Shown here in pieces: positions 21,075 through 32,261 of a stretch of DNA of 64,000 nt. Position numbers and translations under genes: made by a program. This stretch comes from Usnea hakonensis. Lineage: Eukaryota > Ascomycota > Lecanoromycetes > Lecanorales > Parmeliaceae. The stretch's first letter is position 1; every line of letters starts with the position of its first letter. The notes beneath the pieces are model-generated. The model was given only the letters and a program-made list of their open reading frames with translations. It was not told the origin of the DNA and did no database searches. The stretch covers positions 1 to 64,000 of the forward strand of contig BLJB01000001.1 of assembly GCA_013423325.1 (NCBI GenBank), given 5' to 3'.

Positions 21075-23990
21075 TCAAGTCCAAGGTATCAAATTCCACA
21101 AAGTCCACGCTGTCTTCTCGGGTACAATAGCCTCAATTTCGGCAATCTTGCCATCCCCAAAAATCTCTCTCAGGATACTCACAGCCGACAGCTCCACCGG
21201 AATATCCACTTCGACCATGCCTCCTCGGGTGACCACTCTTCGATACTTTGCCGTTCTCCTCAATGCATCCGTCTCGGCCTCTGAGCGATTCCCGATTCTT
21301 TCCCGCCGGATAGTCTCCAGCTTTAGCTTCCTGTCAGCACCCTTCCTGACCATAAACTCCGCCGCCTTGAACCAGGTGTCTTTGGCCTGTGAATTTCTGA
21401 TGTCCTTTCTCTCGTAGCATGAGAGCAAGAAAAGTGCCCAGACGGTGATGTTGCCGTAAATCGATACCTTTTCATTGGGGTTGGCCCCCTTGTCCAGAAG
21501 CAACTGAACCATTTCAAAATCAATGAATTCCACAAGTTGCGGAAGCCTAGTTGGAGTCACGATCTTAGGTCGCAGTGCGTAATCCAGAAGCGGACGGCCA
21601 CGCTTGGCGCGCAGAAGATTAGGTTGCTTATCGAGCTTCTCCCTTACATATAGGACTAGGCGACTCTGAATTGTTAATGCAAGAAAGCTGCTGGAATTGC
21701 ATTCGTCGAAGTACAAGCCTTTTGGTGGATCGCGAGCATTGGTCCAGTGATAGACCATATCTCTATCAGCGTAATCAGAGATGACTTGATCAAGTTGTTC
21801 AAGCAGCCTGATCTGTGGCACTTTCTGCTCATATTCAACTTCATGGACATAGAACAGCAGTGCGTCAACGAGAGAAAAAACGACATTGAGCCGAGTCCGA
21901 AAGTCATCCTCGAGTGACAGACTTTTCGCTCTAGCAAGCTCTACATAACTCAGGGCTTGATAAGGATACCATTTGCTTGTGTTGTCATCGGTAGCGCGTC
22001 CAATGAGGGCTTCGTGCATGTCCTTCTCCATAAGAAAATCGTTTACTGTCCTGTGGAGGAAGCCAACTTGATAATCGAGCTGTTCGTCAATTGAAACTTC
22101 ATTCACTTCGAGCAAGTCCTTGCACATAAAATTAATCCGATCCCTGACATCACTGTGTATGTCCACGAGTTGCTCTGATGTTATTGACTCACCCGCCGTG
22201 TCAAGTGCATAGCCCGGTTCGCGATGCTCTTTCTCGAGAAAGCGATAGCAGACAACCGAAAGCGGTTGTACCGCGTGGGTTGTTAGAAGAAATGTCTTTG
22301 CAGACTCTTTGCGGTGTGCTTTGTCGATTCCATCAAATATGCGCTTGAAATATAGCTCCAAGTCTTCCGGCACTGTGTCCAGTTTTGCCTGGAGGTCTTC
22401 AAGTTTGTTTCGCTCAGCCAATCCTTTCAACAGCTCTTTGACTACTAAGAACACCCACAAAAATACACCGTGAGCTCTTTGGATCACTTCATGGACGAAC
22501 AACCCGTATCTCTCGTCTGCTCGTTCTGCCTGTGTAAATCTCTTGTCTCCCTTTAGTAGATCATTTACGAAGTGCTCTATATCACTCTTCGTATGCCTCT
22601 CGAGCAGAAGTGAGCCGTCACAGCTTCCTTCAGCGAAAGCTGTTCTAAAGGGAGTCCAAGGGCGACTGGCGAGACACAATTTGATGCTGTCAGCTTTTGC
22701 CAAGAGTTGAAGTCTGTCTATGATTTCGGTGGGTTGCCCATCGAATTCATCCAATCCATCAATGAATATACAGAATCGTTTCCCGGGGATGGGCTGGTTT
22801 GCTATGAGGGTAAAAGCATCGTCAAGCTCCTCGAGGGTCCACGGATCGCTCTTTTCGCCGTATGCACGTTCTTCTCGCCATCTGCTTTCACAGACATATG
22901 GAATGAGATCGGGGCATTGTCTCAAAATTTGAAATAACAACGCCTGAAAGAGACCTTCTATGGACCTCTGCATAGGCGATCCCGCAGCCCAGAAGAACCA
23001 GGAGATCACCACTGGCTTTACGTTAGGACCCGCCCAATCATGGAGATACTGGCTGACACTTTGATCATCATCGGCAAGAAATTTCATGAGGGTGGATTTT
23101 CCGGACCCTGCTTTCCCTGAAATCCAGTAGATGCCGCTTTGACTTTTGAGCCAATTTTTGAAGCCCGTACGTGGTACATCGGGTTCTACCGGATCTTCCA
23201 ATATCCAATTAAAGGTTTGTGTGTAAGCTTTGTGAATATCGTTGAACCTGCGCTTCCTCTCATCGAATTCGAGAGTCTTGAGAACTCGCTCTTCATTCGC
23301 TACTCTATGGGCTTCTTCCCTCAATTCTTCAAGTTTTTGGATTAGTGTCTGCGTGCGACTACTGTCATTAGCTTGTCGTACAGAGTATGACTTGATGTCA
23401 GCTTTCAGCTGCTCTATGTGGTGGACGCTCTCGAGTTGCATTCGCGTATGTTCTTTTGAGATCTCATTCATTCGGACGTACAACGTGGACTGCTGGTTGC
23501 TAGATAGTAAATTTTTAGTCCAATATCAAGAAATTTACCTAGGATTTGCCAGTACATACGTCATCATGACATGTAAATGAAAATCGATCTGCTTCTGTAA
23601 TTTGAGCAACCTTCTCTCAATGTCCTTGATCTTTCCCTTTTTTCTCTCATTTTTGATCGCCTTTCTCAAGCTTTGCCATTGAGATGCATCTTTCACTTCT
23701 AGTTGCTTAAGAAGGTGCATTAATTCATTTGCTTCATGCTCGCATGAATCGACGAGCTTTCCAAGCTCTATATCATCTGGGTCTAGCCTTTGGAAGTTTT
23801 GATCCTTTCTTGTTAAATCCTTCAGCAGTGAACGAATGTCTGTGGTAATTTCGAGGCTCGTCACATTATTCTGAGTCGCACCACTCGCTGAATAGTAAAT
23901 TTCTTGAGTCTGTGAGACAAGCTTACAACCAAAGTCGACGATCTGGATAATAGAGCTTACGAGACCAATGGCGCTCACAGGATCAAGCAT
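21075..23990 (-). CDS. NACHT-domain STAND protein with fungal STAND N-terminal domain
   Basis: Two minus-strand exons, 23990-23560 and 23499-21075, joined in phase (60-bp GT-AG intron), give 951 residues. Residues 1-145 begin MLDPVSAIGLVSSIIQIVDFG and read like the helical N-terminal domain common on fungal STAND proteins (Helo-like/Fungal_N class). A coiled linker of about 100 residues follows. The NACHT ATPase shows Walker A GKAGSGKST at about 272-280 and Walker B CIFIDGLDEF at about 387-396, then a winged-helix-like tail. The C-terminus has a single ankyrin-like VQLLLDKGANPNEK motif near residue 840 but no real repeat array. Such proteins act in heterokaryon incompatibility or innate-type self/non-self responses. 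The start at 23990 is the better ATG; a non-ATG frame extends only nine codons further. Confidence 0.87.
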
Positions 23991-25180
23991 GGTAGGAATA
24001 AGTCCGTTGATCTTCAACCGCGCACTAGTGCTTATTTACTCTACCTATAGTCAGGGGACAATCGCTCGGAGGATGATAGCCTGAGAGGGTCCCGGACCAT
24101 GTACCTAAGTCACATTCGTGTTAGGTAAGCAGGAATGAGCATTTACGGAATTCTCAGAAGTAGGTCAGACGTTTCTCGTGCCATAATTTAGGAATGAAGC
24201 TTGACAATGGTCTGGCACCTACTCTGAAGCTGGAATCGATTTATATCCGGAGCTATTTAGGGCTAGGGCTACACAGAGCCGAAGAGCCTCTTCGGTCGAC
24301 CCCTCGGGCTTCCACAGAAGTCTGACAATCCACAGTCGATTCAAAGACACCCTGGTGCTTCACCGTCACAATCACGCCAATCTGCGCCTGAACTGATCTG
24401 CACTATCGCATCACTCGCTTACTATGTTGTAGTGACTCATAGATTGTGGGGCTGATGTTCGCGCACGTAGGGGGGTCCGTGGGGGTCGTCGCACCTGATC
24501 GTAAGGCACCGTCGAACTCTTAGTTCAGTCATTGTTGTATCTTAGCCAAGTTTTAACCTCGCATTTACAGGTAGGAGCCGCTCCAAAATGTTTGCTCGTA
24601 CAGCTGATGACCGAGGATTGGCAGCACCTACAAGAGCTTCCGAGACATCCACAACATCTGTATCAGAAGGCGAAGATGCAGATGTGTATGGCAATGAAAC
24701 GAGAAACCTTAGGGGAACAAAAGTAGCGTTCCAGAGGCCTTGGCATAGGAATAAAAGGTGGTGGGTTCGCTGGCCAGCACAAGCGTGGAAGGTCACTGGG
24801 CAACGCTTTGTACCTCAGGTCCGTCTTTGCGAGTTCATTCTCCTCTCTTTGTAGGTATGGATGCTATGAGACTCCGTTTGATAAAAGCAGCCATGAGTTT
24901 GGTCTTCACTGTTTCGTGCCTATTTGGTGGCCCCGGTCCATGTATGTGGTTCATCTCCTAGCGTACTCTGTACGAGTGCATTGTCTCTCGCGCAAGGCTT
25001 ATTGTTCATGGCGTCGCTAATTTCGATCATTGATACAGGTGCGTCTCTTCCAATACCAAAAATTGGTTGCAGGCCAGACTTTGTCCGCAACTTTCCTGAG
25101 ACTCGTCTGCACATTGTATCGTGATACATGAGATATTTTTATAACATCGCTGATTCAATTATCGCATACAGGGGCAAAGG
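23991..25180. other. divergent intergenic region (NACHT / exchanger) with one partial frame
   Basis: About 1.2 kb between two divergently transcribed genes. Apart from the partial frame at 24588-24854 (listed separately) I see nothing conserved. Much of 24050-24520 looks like ordinary promoter DNA. Confidence 0.45.
24588..24854 (+). pseudogene. possible duplicated or alternative 5' piece of the exchanger gene
   Basis: An 88-codon frame starting at ATG. Its first 55 residues are Ser/Thr/Glu-rich, then it carries NKRWWVRWPAQAWKVTG. That segment parallels NWYLRWPSYAWRKF at the start of the exchanger (25200-25250): both have W-x-x-R-W-P-x-x-A-W followed by basic residues, and the DNA is visibly related. 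It could be an upstream exon of the same gene, or a leftover from a tandem 5' duplication. I could not find a splice path joining it convincingly to 25181. Confidence 0.3.
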
Positions 25181-26537
25181 ATGGACTTTCGACCAGCTAC
25201 TAATTGGTATTTACGTTGGCCGAGCTATGCGTGGCGGAAGTTTAGACGTTCAGGAGTGTATGATTGTCTGATCAGACCCCTGCAACGGAGTTACCTGAGC
25301 CTTTTACTCGTCTTTGTTCCTCTGGCGCTCGTTGCTGTGCTTACTCCATTGGACCCAAATGTCATCTTTTCATTCAGCTTTCTGGCTGTAATCTCAATTT
25401 CTGGTCTTGTCCAATCAGCTTGCGAGGACATATCCTCGTATCTGCAACCGGCCGGCGGAAGGTTGCTTGTCGCGTTTTCGGAAAACCTCGTTGAACTTGT
25501 TGTAAGTGATACACCTACTACCAAAAGGCGACTGGCCTTATTTGACTTCGGCAAGGTCGGCATAGTAGCTCTCTGCAAAGGTGATGTACGGTTGGCGCTA
25601 CTGAGTATTACTGGTAATGTCTTATGCTACTCTCTCCTCGTGAGTGCTTTCCTAGCCCCGCCTCGCCATTTTGATGCTTGCTGAGAAGTTCAGATAATGG
25701 GCTCGTGCTTTTTTGTCAGTGGTATGAGGTATCGCGAAAGCCGTTTCAATCCTGTTGCGTCGAACACTATAACCTCTCTCAACTTCTTTGCCGTGTGTTG
25801 CCTTTTCTTACCGTCGACACTCCACATGCTAGTAAAGGCCGACGGTGTGACCGATGGTGATAAGCTAGTATTGATATTAAGTCATGGATTTGCGATAATA
25901 CTTTTAGTCGTTTACATCATATACCTTGTCTTCCAAATAGGAACCCATACCAGTTTAGTCTATGACTCCGAATCCGACTCCGATGACGAAGACCTTTCAG
26001 CCAACTCAGCCGATTGGTCGCTTGGACCTATCGCAGCCACCATTTGGCTCGCTGTTAGCCTTACTTGCCTTACGCTCTGCACAATCACCCTGGTCTCAAG
26101 TATTCCATCTTCGATATGGAGAGCAAAGACTTCGTTTCTTGGCTTTATGCTCTTTCCCTTTCTGGGGAGTGTCCCAGATTATCTATCTGCTGTTGTAGCG
26201 GCGTGGGAGAATCGAATCGACGTTACCATTCTTGTTACCATCGGAAGCAGCACGCAGCTCTTGCTCTTCACTTTACCTGTATTGGTCATCCTAGGGTGGC
26301 TTATAAACGAACCGCTGGCCTTAAGTCTCAATCCATTTGAGATTGAGGCTGTCTTCCTTGGTGGATTCATCGCTACCTACGTGGTTGCGACTGGAAAATC
26401 CAACTATTTGAGTGGCGCAATGTGCGTTGCCCTGTAAGTTTACGATGCTGAAGATGGTACTACTCTGACATTGCTTAAGCTATGCCATCATCGCTCTTGC
26501 AGTGTTCCTCAGTGTTGACAGCCCACTTACCGCCTGA
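25181..26537 (+). CDS. divergent Ca2+/H+ (cation/H+) exchanger, CAX family
   Basis: Exons 25181-25639, 25694-26433 and 26480-26537 give 418 residues, the usual CAX length, with about 11 hydrophobic segments. The second half is recognisable: SHGFAIILLVVYIIYLVFQ, then an acidic loop (SESDSDDEDLS), then WENRIDVTILVTIGSSTQL and LVILGWLIN, all in CAX order. The first half has SYLQPAGGRLLVAFSENLVELVV. CAX proteins load Ca2+ into vacuoles in exchange for protons. The two ion-binding repeats are altered. The first keeps VEL but lacks the GN before it. The second reads GSVPDY where active family members have GNAAEH. It may therefore transport differently or not at all. It is divergently oriented to the NACHT gene. 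Confidence 0.78.
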
Positions 26538-27206
26538 GGAATCCATGAGAAATACGATTAAGTTAACGCTTCTCCACTGCTGGGTTCTCCTTTCAATACG
26601 AAGATCAAAGGTGGGAGGCAGAGTCTGAAAGATGTCCTTACATGGGTTTGATTTCGTTCTGTCATCCTAAATGCTGAATGGATATTGTCGCTCCTCTGGT
26701 AGGATACAAGGGAATGTAGCAAGACTATGTACAATAATGGCACTTCTTTTATGACATGCAGCATATTCAGACCTGTGGCGGCACAAGCTCTCAGTTGACG
26801 TAAGTTCTTCCAAAAGGTAGCCATCCTCAGGAAGTTCACAGTCATCAAGACTCGCTACGATGTTGTAGTCTTGCCCCTACACACAAAGTTTCAAAGGAAT
26901 CGCTGATTGATAAATATTTCGAGCTCAGCTCTTCTTACATAGATTACCTTTTGCTATTGTAATGTGTAATGTTGTGTTGTGCAATGAAACACAAATTATA
27001 TTCGTACAGTAATCTTACAATTTCATACCCGTGGGCCCGCTTGCGTTACATGTACATGTACCTAAATCATAATCATACCTCGGAAGGGAAGTTCATTGGG
27101 TACTGTGTGTACTACCCTACATTTTGACAGATTCATCCATTGCCTTGTTCTTACCAGTATCAACGTGATTTGGAGGCTAGGCCCATCACTGTCACTGTGA
27201 GCAAAA
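26538..27206. other. intergenic region, no gene seen
   Basis: AT-rich promoter-like sequence between the exchanger and the methyltransferase; short frames only. Confidence 0.5.
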
Positions 27207-28368
27207 ATGTCGTTCGACTACAATAGTCAACACTATCTTGAGTCTAGCTATGCCTTGGGTCAGTTACTTCCTCTGCTGTTCCACTGGACTTTTCCCATCT
27301 TACGCTCATCTCCACTTACCAGGACGGGGATACGCGCCTTCATTACGGTGATTTTCCCGGAGCAATGACATCTAGAACAATATCGTATCCTACAACATAG
27401 TGACCATCTTCCCATCCAGGCTGAACTTTCAACATGCTATGCTTCGAGATCTCTTGGGTTACACCATTCATCCCGCTATTTCTCAGAATGGGCTCCCCAA
27501 AAGGCTAAGATTGCCGATATCGGGACAGGGACAGGGTACTCTGAAGATGTTCTCCTCTTTATCGCCCAGAATCAACGCTGATGTTGCGCGCAGTCAGTGG
27601 CTCATCGATGTCAGCCGAGATCTACCTTCAGCCCAGCTTGACGGCTTTGATATATCCAACCAGCAATATCCCTGCAAGATCTGGCTACCATCTAATATCT
27701 CGCTATCTGAACTCGACATTACCAAAGAGATACCGCCACACCTAGAGAGAATGTACGACTTGGTACATGTGCAGCTCTTCTTGTGCGTGGTGCATCAAGA
27801 TGGACCCGCTGCTATTCTCAAAGAAATATACAAGTTGTTAAGTGCGTCCTCCCCGTAAAGTGCCAAAGTCGTACTGATATGACATTCAGAGCCCGGAGGA
27901 TACCTGCAATGGGTCGAATACGACCCGACTTCTTTCGAAGTGGTATCACCAGATCCCTCACTAAAGCAAAGTGCAAATGAAAAGCACGTTAAGATAATAC
28001 GAGGCCCCGAAGGTAAAGCTACAGAGTCAGTGTCTCCCCATATCTGCCCGAACTCTGCTATGTTTCCCCGCCGTTGACTTCAAGAGCTGTGTAGATGGCC
28101 TTCTAAGCTCTCCTCTCATCTTGGAGACGCCGGATTTCAGCATATCAGCTCCAAATCTTACCCTCTTCCGTCTGAAATGTTTGCGCCATTCATGCAATGC
28201 CACCTCTTCGCCGCAGAAGAAATTAGTCTTAAAGCTATGAAGAATGACGACTCGGGAGCCCAGGGCCCTCAGTTTAGGAAGCTGCTAGCAGAAGTGCACA
28301 AGGAATGTCAAACGGGGGTAACAATGGCAGAAAGCCCAATCGTGGTCATTGGCCAAAAGCCACTTTAA
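27207..28368 (+). CDS. LaeA/UMTA-like SAM-dependent methyltransferase, one frameshift
   Basis: Six exons can be joined: 27207-27258, 27323-27347 (25 nt), 27420-27535, 27594-27841, 27890-28012 and 28085-28368. Family landmarks appear in order: QHYLESSYAL, then GRGYAPSLRLNFQH formed across two splices, LGYTIHP, the SAM motif ADIGTGTG continuing over intron 3 into QWLIDVSRDLP, LDGFDIS, YDLVHVQLF, KPGGYLQWVEYD (across intron 4), and a conserved C-terminal helix. The SAM motif is in a different frame from the sequence before it: the run CCCCAAAA at 27495-27502 lacks one base. With one base restored the protein is 282 residues, a full-length fungal class I methyltransferase. Substrate unknown. It could be a young pseudogene or a base-calling error. 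Confidence 0.76.
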
Positions 28369-29542
28369 TCGTTGGTGTAAGGATCCCTTGTGTAGGGCTC
28401 AAAAAGCTGCCTCACTGACACCAAATCGTTGCCTTCAATATAGCACGACTCGGCAATCGAGTCATCTACAAATCCCTCGCCTTCGGAAAATATCCATATT
28501 TGTAGCACAAAACTCTTGATCGATATCTATTCTGGATATGAGGCTCCTCCTAGATGCTGGTGCCTCTCTTGAGGACTACCTGCGTCGTGGCTAAATCGAA
28601 GTAATTTCAACTTTTTGGGCTGTTAAGGAAAAGGGACAACCCCATGAGATGTCCAGACTATGCCGCTTAACCCGCAACCCCAACACAGGCCACTATTTAC
28701 TGAACCCCCACCACCCGCTCAAACAGATCCCACCGCTCCTCACTGTACCACTCTCCCGTCATCCTCCCCCCCAACCATCCCCCTCTCTCCTCTCCCCAAC
28801 CCTGCCCACAAAACCAATCCCACGCCTAACCCCCATATTCCCCCCTCCCCATCTCCTACCTGACCGCCTGCCTAGCCTGCGCTCCGCTCATGCCGATTCG
28901 ATCCGAGAAAATGGGCGAGTAGTTGGTTGGATGGATGGATAGATATAGAAGTAGATATTGCGGCTGCGATTTGCGATTTGCGATTTATTGAGGGAGAGGC
29001 AGAGATTGATGAGGGGTTGATCAAAGAGCTTGTGGGAGATGAGGGGAGTGGGGGTAAGAATGGAGGTCATGTTGGAGATGGTTTATGTTGAGGCTTTGGT
29101 TTGGCGTGGTTGGAAGGATTTTGGGGATTTGGATATGGGGTTTCGAAGAGGAGAGGATGGATGGATGGTGGTTTTGAGTGGTAGGTACTTAAGAGATGTA
29201 GTGATTGTTCCTGGCTGGGGGAGATGAAGAGGGTTTGGGGAAGGAGAGATTGAGGGCTGGGATGTTTGTGTATGGATGTGTAATTCTCTGATGATTGCGC
29301 TGTGGTAAACGGACGAGAAGGTTGAGAATGTAATCGGCGTTGAATGAAAATTCTCTTTTACATGGGCTAGATGCAGTTGAAGGCATCAAGTATAAATCTA
29401 GATGAAAACTTTTGGAAGGGCCGAGAACTTTGACAGACGCCGAGAAAGGGGAAACAAAGAAAATTTCAGTACTATATAAACCCTTGCGAGCTATTCGTTG
29501 AAGGCTCGCAGGACAAGGTCGAAACTCCAGTGACTTTGTGAC
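28369..29542. other. intergenic region with simple repeats
   Basis: Contains a strongly C-rich tract (about 28675-28865), GATG repeats (near 28925-28940) and three TGCGATT units at about 28967-28987. No coding region was supported; the proline-rich frames here are translations of the C-rich tract. Confidence 0.5.
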
Positions 29543-30776
29543 TTACAGCAGCTCATCTATACTACCTCCCGCCCCATTCATCGAAACACCATTGGTGGAC
29601 GGGAATCCTTTCGGCTCACTCACATAGTCCAACCATCCGAACGAGTCTTTTATCTTCCCCTGTTGTATTGACTTCAACGTAGTCAGAAGCTTGGTACACG
29701 CCGGTCCAGGATCATCGCTTCCGCCCTGGTATATAAACTTGTCGTTCCGCGACCTCATGGTAATAGACTTTATGGGCACGAGCGCCGCGGCGGTGCCAGC
29801 CGCCATGATCTCCGTGAAAGTGGATATCTCGTCGTATTTGATTGGCCGGCATTCTACCTTCCAGCCAAAGGATCTTGCGATTTCGCAAACGCTGTCGGAT
29901 GTAACGCTTTTAATGACGCTCTTGCTATTGGGCACGACCACCGTATATATATCTCCCTCTTTATGCACTCCAATGAAGCCAGATGTCGAGAACTCATCAA
30001 CCTCGGTTTTTGTCCTGCTATCCAGATGTAACGTGATGCCGAAGCCGTCATTTTTGGCTCTATCACTCCATTTCAAAACAGGCCCGTAATTTCCTCCTAA
30101 TTTGGCGGATCCCGTCCCTTCCGGCGCAGCTCGGTCGAATTCCTCGAGAATCAAGGCGTCGACAGCATGAACACCATGGAAAACGCCGACTGGAAGCACA
30201 TAGACGACAAATGTAAACTCTTCCGGCGGGGTCAGTCCGAGATGCGCGGAGCTTCCAAACGCTAAGGGCCGGATATACATGGAAGCACCCGTACGGTGAG
30301 GCGGGACATGCTCAGCATTGAGCCCTACTGCTAGGTGGCAGCATTTAATGAAATGGGTCTCTGGTATGGGGGGTATTGCAACAAAACCGGCAGAGTGAGC
30401 CATGCGTTTCGCGTTCGCCATGGTGCGGAAGATGGCGATTTGGTCGTCTGGTGTTCGGAATGCTTTGATACCTTCAAACGCTTGTTCACCATAGTTCAGG
30501 CCAGGCGCCATTCCGTGTATCCGAAGGTAGGGATCCTCGACGAATTGCGGTTCGCTCCATTTTCCGGTTGTAACGCTGTAGTGTGATTCGACGTGGCCAT
30601 TGACTGCTTAGATCGTAAGCCAGGGCGTTGATAGATGCTGCCTGTTTGCACATGCCTTCGCGGACTTGGAAGCCAATGTTGTCCCAATCTGCATAGCTGT
30701 CAGCTGTCAGCAACGACTCTGAGAAGTGGAGCCGTGTTGTACCAATGGTGTCGACAGGCGGCGGAGGAAAGTGCAT
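29543..30776 (-). CDS. branched-chain amino-acid aminotransferase
   Basis: Minus-strand exons 30776-30743, 30688-30656 and 30603-29543 give 375 residues. The joined N-terminus reads MHFPPPPVDTIDWDNIGF, then VREVNGHVESHYS, matching fungal class-IV aminotransferases. The substrate-pocket region HGMAPGLNYGEQAFEG and the PLP lysine context SAKLGGNYG (Lys about 190) are intact, as is the TEIMAAGTAA segment near the C-terminus. It interconverts Leu/Ile/Val with their 2-oxo acids. No mitochondrial presequence is visible in this model, so it may be the cytosolic form. Intron 2 uses a GC donor (GCATGT at 30655) because no GT site preserves the frame. A 19-bp tandem repeat lies about 55-100 bp upstream of the ATG. 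Confidence 0.93.
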
Positions 30777-30829
30777 TGTGGACCTTTCTCGGGGGAAGTT
30801 GTATGGTACTTTCCAATACTCCCAAAACT

Positions 30830-30877
30830 AGAGAAGGTGAGATGGAGGAGAGAAGGTGAGATGGAGGAGAGAAGGTG
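30830..30877. repeat. 19-bp tandem repeat, 2.5 copies
   Basis: Purine-rich unit AGAGAAGGTGAGATGGAGG repeated perfectly two and a half times, upstream of the aminotransferase start codon. Confidence 0.85.
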
Positions 30878-31193
30878 TTGCTGAGAGCTGATGTGAGATT
30901 CGGTGGTTGCGATATCGGTGAAGCTCCTGCATGCACAATGCACAAATGCACAACGGCCCTGCATAAGCGCATATTTCAGCCTTACGAGGATATCGAATTG
31001 TCAATCCCTGTGCTGTTCTTAGAAGCCTCCAGATTTCTATCTATGTTAGATTTCTTTTCCTCATATATGTCGCATATATTCTCTTTTTAGTGCAAGCGAG
31101 TGATTTATGGGCTTTGAGATGACAGCCCATGGAATTTCCTGACCTTACCTGAAGATCATCCTGCTTGCTACTTTCCACCGTCTTGGGTACCAA
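30878..31193. other. divergent intergenic region (BCAT / ERV)
   Basis: Shared upstream region of the minus-strand aminotransferase and the plus-strand sulfhydryl oxidase. No gene seen. Confidence 0.45.
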
Positions 31194-31901
31194 ATGCCTA
31201 TCCCCAGCACGGTACCAAACCGACGCATCCTCGTCCTACTGGTCGCAGCCATCGGCCTTGTCTCGCTTCTGAGTTGGACATTCTCTGCACGGAGAAACCC
31301 AGATACGACCTTTCGCTCTGTGCCCATACACCAGCTCAGCGTGAACGATGACGTGCTGAAAGGGGATGCAATCATGGGCAAAATTGGAAATGAGACAATA
31401 AAAGCGGAGCTAGGAAGAGCTGCGTGGAAACTGTTACATACCACCATGGCGAAGTTTCCGGATAAACCTTCCAAGGACGAGCAGACGGCGCTCTTTTCTT
31501 ACATCCATCTCTTTGCACGGCTGTACCCATGGTGAGTCCTACGGCTGGAGCACTTTCTGTTGTAGAGGCTGACCATCAGCAAGTGGCGAATGTGCTGGTC
31601 ACTTTCGCCAAATCCTGAGCCATTTCCCTCCTCAGGTCTCGTCTCGCTCATCCGCTGCGGCTTGGGCATGCCACGTTCACAATGAAGTCAATAAATCTTT
31701 GCAGAAGGACCTCTTCGATTGTTCCAATATTGGAGACTTTTACGATTGTGGGTGCGCAGAGGAGGATGAGAAAAAAAATAAAAAGGCTGCAAGTACTGAT
31801 AGGATAGACATACAAGTGGAGGACCTGGGGTAAGGGATGGCTCTCAGAGTTCTCCACAGATGCTGAAATCTTTCTCTATTAGGCTCACCAAAGGAGGTTG
31901 A
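31194..31901 (+). CDS. FAD-linked sulfhydryl oxidase, Erv2-like
   Basis: Exons 31194-31531, 31584-31829 and 31883-31901 give 200 residues. A signal-anchor (ILVLLVAAIGLVSLLSWTF) at residues 11-29 points to the secretory pathway, as for Erv2. The Erv/ALR core follows: LGRAAWKLLHTTMAKFPDKP, ALFSYIHLFARLYP, then the redox-active CGEC motif created exactly across intron 1 (residues 113-116). HFRQIL, the FAD-binding WACHVHNEVNKSL and DCSNIGDFYDCGC with the structural cysteines come next. The enzyme passes electrons from PDI-type thiols to oxygen, supporting disulfide formation in the ER. The final short exon (LTKGG and stop) was preferred over reading through to TAA at 31831 because GGGTAAGG is a good donor. 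Confidence 0.92.
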
Positions 31902-32261
31902 TTAAATAGCTTGGTTGGATATTCCGGAGCTCTCGCGGATACCTATCGCGTAATAATGGCGTTCTCACACCGGGAAAAGCCTTTGATGGGATTTTGGAAA
32001 TTTGCATGTAAAATGAAACCCATTTGAGGTGAAGCTCGACTGGATGGGAATCTTCAGTCACTGTATTCAACTTCGTTTTCAATAGCGTAACTTTTGTGGC
32101 ATTGCAGTCTGATGGTTGAAGGGCGCGATCAAAGAAGCTCGTTAGCTGATCGAAAAGGACATTTTGGATTCACTATCCGACACGACCCTTTCGGGCGCGA
32201 CCTACTTTTCATATAACACTCGCCACCATCCATCACAACAAGCGCTGGCGGTACCACAGTC
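31902..32261. other. intergenic region, no gene seen
   Basis: Between the Erv2-like and BTB genes; no conserved frame. Confidence 0.45.

Noticed and set aside
28649..28942. Proline-rich plus-strand frames
   Set aside because: All three frames stay open because of the C-rich tract; amino-acid content simply reflects CCC/CAC/CTC codons.
31830..31833. TAA at 31831 as the end of the Erv2-like protein
   Set aside because: GGGTAAGG is a good splice donor and joining to 31883 adds a short LTKGG end like that of fungal homologues; kept as a minor alternative.
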